Of a stretch of DNA of 64,000 nucleotides, positions 12,101 to 24,100 are shown piece after piece (the first letter of the stretch is position 1; each line of letters opens with the position of its first letter). Origin of the DNA: Thysanoteuthis rhombus (taxonomy: Eukaryota; Mollusca; Cephalopoda; Oegopsida; Thysanoteuthidae); contig OY735209.1 in assembly GCA_963457665.1 (NCBI GenBank), positions 9,574,314 through 9,638,313 of the forward strand. The letters run 5' to 3'. Both the position numbers and the translations under genes were made by a program. The notes under the pieces are model-generated. The model saw only the letters and a list, made by a program, of their open reading frames with translations. It searched no databases and was not told the origin of the DNA.

Positions 12101-15100
12101 ATTTCTGTCAGCAGAAGTTAATTGCATTGCTGAGGAGAATCTCTGTGTTTGTCTTGCGGCTCTTCTAAAGTCGGTGCTAAAAGAAGGTGTAGAAAAGGAA
12201 GAGGAAAGAGAAAATGTGTTTTGTGAAATGGAACCAAGGAAAAACTGAAACTTAACAGGAAAGAAAAGGAAGGGGGAAGGTTGCATTCAAAGAGGATTTC
12301 ATGAGGAAAGAGAAGAAGAAAAAGAAAAAAAAATTGGGTTGAAGGTAATTTGAAGAAAGGCAACATGAAAAGAGAGAAAATCATTTTCCATCTTATCGAA
12401 ATGTCTCAGTGGGATTACACCTTGAAGAGAAGTTGAGTTTTGGCTTTTTTAAAGTGACAATTTCACAAGGTTTTTTTTCTATTGATATAAGAAGTCAAAC
12501 GATTGGTAAGATTTAAAAAACGAATCATGTTTCACATAGAAAATATGAATTGTTAATAATTTTTTTATGGGATGGAAACTAATATAAAAATACAAACCCT
12601 TTACTGTTTTGAAAAAAAAAAAATTCTTGTTCATCTATGGCAAAATTTGCAATGAGAATTGTTATTTTCTGTAGTACGATCCAGATGTTTTATGATTTTA
12701 TTTCACAAATATCTGTTTTTCAGATTTTATTTTTGACAGGTCAAGGATTAATTTTGGTTTCTGGGACCAAGTAACAACCCAAGCATAAAATATACTGAAG
12801 ACCAAAAATTTTGAAAAATAGCTTTTATCTTTTGTTCAGAAAGATCTTCAACTTATCTGAATTTAAGAGAAAAATTATTTTCTATCAAGTAGCAAAGAAT
12901 GTTTGGAATAGTCTTAATTAATATTTGAATTTGAACTCACACAACTATAAAACGCTAATGAATTATGCCAATCTAAAGTAAATCAGTTTTAGATATTCAT
13001 ACAAGAAAGTTGGTAGTTCAGAAAATATTGAAAATAGCTCAATATATATTTTGTATGTCTGTGATTTTTATGAGAAGAGTCTATTAACACTCAAAGATTT
13101 TCTCTGACAATCAAACTCAACCTGCTGGTAGGAAAAACAAAATTAATAAGGAGTTCAATTGGTTGAAAAACTCTTTGAAGGATTTAGTTTCAGAAAAGAA
13201 TTAACTTAGCCAACAGATTCAGGTCTCTTCAATTTCCAAACCGTTCTGATTGCTTGCAAAATAAACCTGACAAATGTTGTGTCACTTTCAAAAGTCCATT
13301 TTTAAAAATCCATGGCATGAACAGAAATTGCCAACAGAAACAACTTCAAGTCAAAATGCAAGTCACCACATGAGAGTAAATAACAATTATGTAAATATGT
13401 ATACATATATCTTAACTTGAACATGAATCATTGAGAAAGAAAGACATTTTTTTATGATTGGAAAACCAAAGCAGAAACCTTGTAAAGATGTTTATTTATG
13501 GAATGTTAGGTTGCTTTCTCAGACTACTGAGGGGGAGATGAATGTAAGGTTGCTTCCTTAGACTATTGCGGGGGGGGGATGAATGTAAGGTTGCTTCCTT
13601 AGACTATTGCTGGGGGGATGAATGTAAGGTTGCTTCCTTAGACTATGGCGGGGGGGATGAATGTAAGGTTACTTCCTTAGACTATTGTTAGAAGACAAAT
13701 GAAAGGTTGCTTTTAGGCTATTGTGGGGAGAAGAATGTAAGGTTGTTTTCAATCGAAGGAAAAAGGAATCAATTTGAGATTGAGGCCAGCAGAGAAAAGA
13801 AGCAAATTTCAAATGGGATGATGTCTTCACATGCAACTGAAGACTTTGTATGTATGTGGGAGGGGTCAAGAATCATCTCAAGAGGAGCACCACAGAAAGC
13901 TTTCCCTTATTTCAGCTAAGAACGATAACATCAGGGTATAAACTTGCCATCAGAGTAGGCAGTCAAAATAGGGTCAAGTTGTCAGCGGGGGTTTAAATTG
14001 AGGGTGGCCAGAGGCCTATTCTCCGAGAATACTTGACCATACACTTACTAAAATGATATAAGTTTACAGAATACTCATTTTCAAGAGTTCAGACCATTCA
14101 TCTCTTCTCTTTGTGGCTTCTGTTCTTACCATATCTTTGCCCAATGCATTCTATGGCCTTCTTCAAGTGAACAAACCTTATGGAAAGAGGTATCTCATTT
14201 TTCTTTTTGTTTCCAGGTAGAGCAAAGCGGAAAACATAACAAAAGCATCAAAAAGAGCTTGTAAAGAAAGACTTACTGCTTGTAATATCAACACAGTAAC
14301 AATAAGTGTACTTCTTAAAAAAGCACACGTATGTTTGGTCTCTTTCTCTTGGTTAGATATGCCCAATTGATACGTAATCAAATGGTTGAGATGTCTTGGG
14401 CATTTCAAGTCAGAGGAATGATTGAGTATGCACAAACTGGAAAAAATCGTTTTGAATCAAAAGAATTGAAACTGACTTCAAACTGATCCCAATGATATCT
14501 GCTTCATGAGTTTGTTCGTATAAATGGGTTAAACTATTTGAAATGTTGAATCTAAACTCAAGTTGAAGGAAAAAAAGAAGACTGAAAAGAAAGAATAGAA
14601 GAGGGAAAGAGTTTGATATAGATGAACATTACAGGATCAGTTTGAGAGTAAATATGCCAACTGATTGAATTATCAATCCAAAGCCTTGAGGAGGTAAGAA
14701 GGGTCATTGGTCAATTTAGTGCCTTATTGAGAGGTCATAGCACAAAACAAAACCAAACATTTTTTCCAGTGTCATTGTCCCAACTTTCTGGCTAGCATTG
14801 TTGATAAGCGTGACATACTGTTAGAAAGGTGTCAGGATGGACCTGAAAATGTCAGGACAGACCTATCAAACCGTCACAGAGTCGGACTTTGGAGAATTTA
14901 AGATATAATCAAATATAGATACAAGGTCTGTACAGAAAGTATCCAGCTATTTCGAACATTTCAAGAACCGGTTGTATGTCCTCAATAGAACTTGTCAACC
15001 AACAGTTTCCATGAGGGTTACTCAGTTGGAAATTAGATATGATTGAGTGAGCTTGTGTACTGTGCAACCATTGCATTCACAATGACTGTGCCCGTCTATT

Positions 15101-18100
15101 CTTCATGTTTTTGTGCAGGGCTTTTGGCAGAACATTGCATTGCTCAGGTTTATCAGTCTCCTTACAATTCAGATTTTGCTTCTGAATTTTCCAGAAGAGA
15201 TCTCAGGCTGAGGACAAGATAGAAGGAAATGTGATGAGTTGGATGATAGCAAACCTGAGAGAGAGGACTCATCAGACTGTATTGAAAAGGATGGAAGGAT
15301 GCTGGGACGAGCAAATGGGGTCCCAAGAAAAATACTTTGAAGGGGACCGAGGTGCCGTTGCCCTAGTTGGGCTACTTTATGGTAAATATCAAATGGCCGG
15401 ATTCTTTTTAGACAAACCTTGTACACGTCAAATGGATGCTGTGTCAGAGTGAAGAGGAGGAAGGACGGGGCTGAAAACGACTGAGGGAGTGGGTGGCTGG
15501 CCCTCAGATCTTTCGTTGGTTTTGGGCAAGGGAGAAATGATAGGCTAGAGATGCTACATGAAAAGAAAGAGGAATGTTTTGATTGATCCATTGGTAGGTA
15601 AGTGGATGCGTGAGCAGGTAGGTGTAGGTAGATTTGATATATATACATACACGTGTATATATATATACATATATATATTAGATAGGAATATTGCCACCAA
15701 TCAGAATGGTCAGAGCCTTACCACGACTTCCTGTTAGTTGGCAGCGAACATGCAATCATGCGTCACATCCAGCAACAATGTGCATGAAAAGAGAAAATAA
15801 GCGTGTGTGATTAATAACAACATTGACGTGAAAAGGTGCCAATAAAGCCGTTCCTGAAAGACAAGTGGAGAAAAACAAATCAAATCGATTATTTTATCAT
15901 TGTCTGCCAAATACATAAACGGCAGGACCCCCCTGCCCCCAGACGCCACAAAGAAACCCCTGTTGTTCTGTTCTGGAGGAAGGGGTCTGGCTGTGGAAAT
16001 TCCGCACAGATCCCACTTCCTTCTGTTTATCAGACTCCAGCAACGTAGAAGTCACAATATTTTTTGACAGCATCTTTCAACTGGTGGTTGCACGGAAATT
16101 AGGAAAAAAAAAAAAAAGACGAAGTGTTTATGACGATTCCTTCCACCACCTAAAATGTAAAACTATCCTTTCCGTCGAATTCTGTTTATTTGAAGGAATG
16201 ATCGATAGAACCACTTTTGGATCATTCTCAAACTTCGAAAATTTAGAAGTCTGTCTTCATTGTTGTTCTCTTGTAATGGGAACAGAGCAAACTGGCCTGG
16301 CTCTGGGTTGCCTGATTTGGTCAGAAGAAGAGATAATCCAAGCTTTATTTCAATGATCTAGGCTAGTTTTGAACTTCAGTCTCAAGGCTAGCTCCATTCC
16401 TAAATTCAATACTTTCTTGAGCCTACTTTGGCTAAGTCTCTGAGATAAAACTTGAATCATCTTTCCTTCTTGCCAAATCTGGAAACCCTGGCCTGCCTTG
16501 GGACAGAGATACTTATATATTTCCCTTCAGTGCCAGAGAGCGTTCAAATCCAAATAAAATCCAAGATTTTGAATGCTGATTCTTTTCAGTTAACTTGGCC
16601 CTCCCCACATGAAAGATAGGCCGAGCACAATCCATACTGAGTACTTTATTGCCATGTCTGTTTACTTCGAACAGATGAGAAAGCTTACAAAATTGTTTGC
16701 AATTAAATGGAAATGTCTATTGCTCGGTTGAGGCAAAAAGAAAGATGTGAACCCAGTGTATTCAGAACACCCAAGAAATTATTCGTCTTGGACCAACTTG
16801 GACTCACATAAATCATTTTTGCATAAGTTCTAAAAGAGATGAATAGGTCAAAGCCAAGCCAGTTCAGATTTCAAAACTAAGGCTTGTTAAATAAATGAAT
16901 CTTCACTCTTCGTATTGAGGGTGTGCAAAAGTTCCCAATGATCCTTTTCGGAAAGTAGAGTCTGAATATTCAATTGAAAACAGTTTTTCTCTGGAAAATT
17001 TTTGCATACACCTAATACTTGAACATTTTTCTTCGGGTATTTTTATAATCTCTGGTGAGAGAGGCCAGTACACTCCTAAACTTCAAGAGCAGACTTGACC
17101 AGCATAGGGCAAGCAGAAGATTTCAGTCAAGCCAGTGTGTTCTCAATATCATCAGTGTTCATTAAGGATTGTAAAAGTAATGAACCTAAGGATATTCAAA
17201 TGACCGTATCAAAGGTTTAATCTAATCTGTTATTGGATTGTATAATATCACAACTGTCTATGTTCTGCTTCGGTCATTCTTTGGGTATGATAATTCTGAT
17301 AATATCCAGATTATCACAACAGTCCAAGTTTTGGTTGGTTCATTACGTACCTGGGGTTTCAGATTATTCAAAGTTCTTTGTTGGAATTATTTGTCTCTCT
17401 AATACTAAGTCTGTTCTCTGGACTATGCATACCAGAGAGTAGCAGATGATTGATAGGTGGGAGGAAAAGCTTTGTGGGTAGGTTTAAGTGATGGAGACTG
17501 CGGGGTGTCAACAATGGTAACACTTGATATGTTGGAGGACAAAAAACTCAGCCAAAGCAAAATGTTGAAATGACAAGTGCCCAAATCCCCACCCCCATCA
17601 CAACACACACACACATATACACTCGGAAGACAAACAAAGACAAGGGGAGGGGAGACACCCAAGAATTTTTTTTTTTTTTTTTTCAAAATCAAATGTGACA
17701 CAATGTTTACTTTTGGTCAAGAAAACTGCAAAGTGAAGAAATATTAGTAACATCGACAATGAATTATTGGAAGAAAATACCAGGAAAAAAAAGCATAAAA
17801 AAAACAGTATACATTGAATATAATGGAAAATATCAGGAAAAAAGACAAATTATTAATGATCATGATTAAGTAAAATGATTGAAAAAAAAAAAACAAAACA
17901 AAAAATAACACTGGCAAAGATGTATTGGGGTGGGGGGGGGCGAGGAAGTACAAGTTCGACTCCCGTTGATGACTTGGAAACAGGTTTGTAAGGAGCAATG
18001 AAAAATGCAGCTGAAGACCGAGGGGAGATCTGAAAAAACATAGATGAAGATTATGCCGAAGTGTTTCTAAGGGAAACAGCAAAGGTTGCTTAAATGAAGG

Positions 18101-21100
18101 CATGAAACTGAAATTCTGTCATTTTAGGGAACCGGCTGGGGTGGACAAGATTCCACTTCAAGAAATTTTCAATGGGATCATTTCTTTTTCTATTTTTGTC
18201 TCAACAGGAAACTTAACCTTGTCGGAAGAGGTTCACAATTCAGCTTTGAAATTGGGCTGTGCATATTTAGTGGGGAAGAGAGGGAGGCAGTCATGGAAAG
18301 AGAGAGAGAGAAGAGAGAGAGAGAGAATAGAGAAGAGAGAGAGAGAGAGAGCTGTACAAAGCTGATCAAAATGTTTCCAATCACATTTCTTATCCAGGGA
18401 ACATAACCAATATGACCCGATAACATTAGGAGAACAGTCAAAATCAGCAAAAATGTCTATTCGAATACAATCAAAACAGCCTCAACCTGCATGGGGACGA
18501 GCTGAAAATGACACTTTCCCCACAAGGAAATTTCCAAGAGCCAAAAATGAACGTTTTTTTACAAATGTCTCAAATTGATTTGGTGGAAGTGTACTTATTC
18601 CAGTCAAATGTTTCTGTCTTGCTGATAAAGAAAATGTTTAGGTTAGAGAAAAAGTTTGAAGAAGAAAAGGATTCCAAAAAAGAATAAAACAAAAGGTTAT
18701 GATGAGAGCGAGCAATGCGCAATCCTCAAAAAGGATTTCTGTAAAAGAAAACTCATTTTGTCCTCATTCTGAATAATGATTCCAACAAAATGGAAGAAGA
18801 CAAGCACAAAATCTGACAGATTTGTTAAAAAAAACCCCAAAAAACAAAAAAAAAGAAGTGAGCCGCAGCATTCTATGCAGAATGTTTTGAAAGCTTTGGC
18901 AAAAAATGCCATTTTTTTAATCAGTTTTAATAAACGTATAGACAAGAGCAGACAACAAGAAATGGTTATGTACAAACTTTGTAAAAACTATTCAAATAGC
19001 ACATGGTGCTGCTACCGAGTCTCAGCTTATTCTACTTCTTATTTCATCTATCTGCATTCTTTGAGAACAGTAGTTGAATGAACCCAGCTGTTTGCTTCTT
19101 CAAACAAGAGGCCTAAAGTAGACACCAAAAAAAAACCCTCTCTCTAATTTGTCTTTCATTGAGTAAAAAATAAACACTTGGAAGAATATTCGTCACAAGA
19201 AAAAAATAATTAGCTCCAATATCATTTGAATTTTCCAGATGAAGCATTGTAAATTATTATTGATTTGTGACTAGTATTTCTTTCATCTTAATTTTAGTCA
19301 CTTTTTATTGCAGCTCTCAAATCTGATGTTTATAATACAAAAATGGACAAGAAATAAATTCTACTCTAATTTTATTTTATATCTCACTATAATGAACATT
19401 AAATGTTTTATGTATCAGGTATCTAAAAGTTGTTTTTTTTATGTTTTACCACTAACAGCCATTTTGGTAACTGACAAACATTTTATAATGATCTGAAGAG
19501 GCCCCTTTCAATAGAACATGGACTTTCAGTAGATTTAGTATAACTGGCAACAAAATGTTTCGAGTGGGTTGAATGGACATAACCACTTCTGGTTGTCAAT
19601 CCTCGGTATATTCTTGTTGGTTTTATTTCTCAATTTCATATAAGATATTGTTTGGTCTGTTTCCGAGTAGAAGGTACTGACAAAACAGATTTTTGCTTTT
19701 TTTTCTTTCCCCACCCATTTCCCTCTTCTCTTGCTGTAGAGAGTTTCTTTTTTCCGAATAATTTGATTTCTTGGAAAAAGACAATGAGTCTGTGTTGACA
19801 ACTTTCTCTGACCTCCATTTTGTTAAACAACAAGAAGGAAGAAAAATAAAACAAAGAAACAGAAAATAAGATGAAAAGTAACGAAGATGCCAAGGTATTC
19901 CAGAACCAACTTTGACTCTGAGCTGATGAGACCAATCTATGACCAGAGTGATACGAAGCAGTAGATGGTTGAAGACATCCATATGGCACTGATGTGTTTA
20001 TGAATCTGATCTGAACACCAAGTGGAAGAGGAGAGAACTTCAAAGACAAAGAAGAGGTGATTATTTCAATAAAACTATAACTTGCTTTCAAGATAACAAT
20101 GAAAATGAATGGGACGGGGGGAAAAAAATAACCGTAACATTGTCTCAAAATAGAAACGAAGCAATAATAAGTATAAATAAAGAAATGAAGGTATCTCAAC
20201 ATGCTAAACAAATAAGTAAACATAAGTCTTTGCCAGAGAATGAAATGAACTGTGCAAGGGAAAACGGTAAAAAAGAAAATACACACACGCACAAGCAGAG
20301 CAAAAGCAAATTTTGTAACCCTGATTGCCAAGAAAGTTAGATTGTAAACTGCAGAATGTAGCCTGAAGCGGACACTTTGCATTTAAGGCTTCTCCCTCAA
20401 TTAATAAGAAAGAAGTCATAATGAAAAGGTCTAATTTAGCTTGATCAACTTTTTAGTCCAAGAAGTTTGACTGTTACCAGTGCCGGATTTAGACTCAGTG
20501 AGACCCTAAGCTATATAAAGCTTGAAGGCTCCTTGATAAGAATATTATGCCAGAATGTCCCACAAAACATATCTAGAATTGGTGAGGCCCTAAGCTATAT
20601 AAAGCCTGAAGACCCCTTGTTGAAAATATTATGCCAGAATGTCTCAGAAAACTTTATGGTAAGGCCCTGAGCTACATGAAACTTTAGGACCCCCTTGTTG
20701 AAAATATTATGTCTGAACATCTCACAAAACTTGGAAACGTATTTAAACTTTGTGAGGGCCCAAGCTATATAAAGCATGAAAGCCCTTTGTTAAGCAAAAT
20801 TACACCGGGAGGTCTCACAAAACTTGAAAACATGCCCCATAAGATTTTTTGAGGGCCCTACGGATTGCAAGGCCTCTAAGCATTTATTTATTTAGCATAT
20901 GCCTAAATCCGACACTGAATTGCTTTGCGACAATAGCCACTCAAGAAAAATGCTGCAGCTGTTAGTCGGTAAGAAATGAACGGTGATTAGTTTGAATGGA
21001 TTTCAAATGAAACAATTACATTGATTCTTTCAATGTGACCTTCCAGAGAAAATTCTGGATGGCTGTCACCAGAGTTAAATGAATAATTCTGGAAGGCTAT

Positions 21101-24100
21101 GATGAGTGAAAGCAATACAACAATATGATTGATGGAGATAAAAAGTCACAGTAAAACTGTGGCAGATGAAGTCAAAATGAATTAATAGATCACTTCAGAC
21201 ATTTGTCTTGCATATAAACACAACCCTTATATTTAAAAATGCAAAAATATATAGATAGAATTTTTTTTTTTTCATTCAGAAAAGAAGATAATAAATAACA
21301 GACTTAGAAAATTAACAAGAAGACAAAAAACAGACATCATCAAAAATTGTAATGAGTGAACATTTAATGCATAAGCAAATCTATTGGCTTAAATGTTGTG
21401 TTTTTTCATCAGTCCCAACCACACTGTATAATTATGGCTATTATAGCTCGCCGTATTCATGTTCGCTATATAGATCGGAATAAAAAAAGTTTGGTACTCA
21501 TACAAGAGTGGAGTCCAATGCTGGAAACAGAAGAATTATTCCCCTTGAATGGTTTTTGAAAAATTTTTTGAGACTAAACATATGCAAAAATAATCCCTGC
21601 CCCTTATTTTACTTTTTTTTTTTCCATCACTAGTTTGAAGCTTCCAATATCTACTTGAGCTCATGTAAAGAAGATGTAAATAGAAATTCATTAATAGTTT
21701 TAAAATTCAAATAAAAAAAATTCTTCCAAGTGTAAAGAACCAGAAACTTTCTGACTAACTCTATGTTATTATCTCATCGAGATAACAGAGTTGCCAAAAT
21801 ATCTGTGACTGTTTTTTTTATTAACACTTATTTAGCAAACAAAAATATGGTGAGTTATAATGGCTATAATTATTTAGTGTAGTGGGAACAAACAAAAAAA
21901 GACTAAATGTTGACTGCACTTCAATTAGTAATTCTTAAGACACCAGCAGGAAATCGAAAGTGAATTGATTGACCCAAATGTCATGGAGGTGCCATACTCG
22001 ACTTCTGTACTTCACAGCATCTCAGAGGGCAGGGGGAATTACTTGGTGGGGCCCATCTTCTGTCCATGTACTGTGATAGGCAGTACTGGTTTATATTGTA
22101 CCTGACTGATTTCTCCCCCTCATCGTTAAGATATCAGGCAATGAGACAGAATACAGGGAAAGCAGGATTTATACCCTTTACAAGGGCTTCAAGGTGAACA
22201 CAAGCAAACTTAGGTACAATTTGAACTCAATTTGCCAAATGTTTTCCCAACTAAAAAATATTCCATCTATATACTTGACATCACAAGTTTGAAGCTTCCA
22301 ATATCTACTTGAGCTCATGTTTTTATACACAGAAGATGTAAATAAAAATTCATTAATAGTTTTAAAATTCAAATAAAAAAAATTCTTCCAAGTGTAAAGT
22401 GCTGGCGAAGTGATATATCTTAGTCTTGCACAAGGCCACAATAGTGGTGCTCCCAGTAAAAACTGAACACACCATATGATTTATAAGGTTAGTCTGCTCA
22501 TCTTTAGCTCATGGCAAATTCAGTGGTATCAGTCTAGTTACAATATATCAGATGGTTACAAATAAATACAACAACTTATTTTTTTAGATCACCTGACATC
22601 TCATTGTCTTTAAAGAAATTGGAACAGTTAATGATAATGTTGATATAAAAACTAATGGAATTATGATCCTTGCACCAATGGCCAGCCCATTTGAGTTTTC
22701 TGATGGATTCAATGATATTTCTGACTCTTCTTTTCTCTCTAATACACTGCTCTGTCTTTGATCTCCCTATAAATATTTTGTGGTGACATAAAATATTTTA
22801 GGTGAGTGGTTAAAAATGTTCAATCTGCTTCTTTTTTGGCAGAGCATTCAAAGTGGAAAAAATTAATTGGGTTCTACTTGACTGAATATTTCCTGCTGCT
22901 GACATAGAATGACCGATCGAAATCTTGTGAGCCTAGATTGCACATAACTGAATAAACAAACACTTTCTACAGGATTTGAAAAACCCATGCCGAGAATTTA
23001 ATTTTGTAAATGAGTTTAAAAAAATAAAAAAATAAAAACAATACCATAACCACCACACCAAAGAGAAAAATGTAAAAAAAATAGCAAAGAGATGTGAAAA
23101 CCAGGAAAGGAATCTTGTTATAAGAAAATCATGCAAAGTGATGAGAAAAATAGGAATCTTTTTGATGAATTCTTGAAGCATAAGAAGACCTCAGACGGAA
23201 AAGAAAGAAAAGAGTTATGACCATTTAACATAATACGAAGGTGCCAACATTTACAGAATTATTAGACTCTTCTCATTGAGTTATTTGGATTTTGAAACAG
23301 AAAGAAGCAAACTTTAAACAGGAAAATAAATATTTGATCAGAAAATAAACATTTAAAATTTTCCCCAAGGATAGTAGAAAAAAAAAAAAAAGAAAAAAAG
23401 ATCTTCCATGTTACAGTTACAAGAGAAACCACTGTTTCTTTATTTACTTTATGATGTGGCAACACTTGCTTGATTGTGAATAGATTTGTACAATATTTTT
23501 GGAAAAACACAAATATCAAAGATTTGATTTTGCAACAATAATAATGTCAACATAAATATTTCAAGATATTAGACATCAAAAATATCTACTTCCCACCTAA
23601 AAAGAAAAAAAAAAAAAACACCGAAAAAAAATCCCTCCTCCCAGAAAGTATGTGAGTACAGTGAATCTACAAATTATGCAAACAAATTAAGCACTATTTT
23701 CTTGAATCACATAAATAACATTTCATAAATAAAATGAAATATTGTTAATTAAAATCTGATTAGGAGATTTAGAGGATGAAAATTTTATGTAGTAGAAGAT
23801 TATTGTCAGTTGATTAATCCAGACAACCATATATTATTTACATGCATGAAGGTACATGCAACAGGTTGTTTTGGTTAGGAGGATAGGTAGGTAGGTAGGT
23901 AGGTAGGTAGGTAGAGTAGTAAGTCAGTAAATATATAAATGGATGGCGACATACAACTAATTCAGCATCCTAGAGGTAAGTGGAAGGGCACATCCGATCA
24001 TGCATTGTATTCCAGCAAACGAGCAGGTCATATACACACACAAAAAAAAGAAAGAAAACAAAAAAGAATGTAAAAATAAACAAAGCACATTAGGATTTCG

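Noticed and set aside
19636..20382. 248-codon minus-strand open frame rich in Phe, Leu and Tyr
   Set aside because: Low-complexity, no recognisable domain, overlapping open frames in other phases; more likely chance in T-rich sequence.
21395..21440. Second hammerhead candidate (CTGATGA on the minus strand)
   Set aside because: The block is followed only by an A run; no helix II and no GAAA in the right place.
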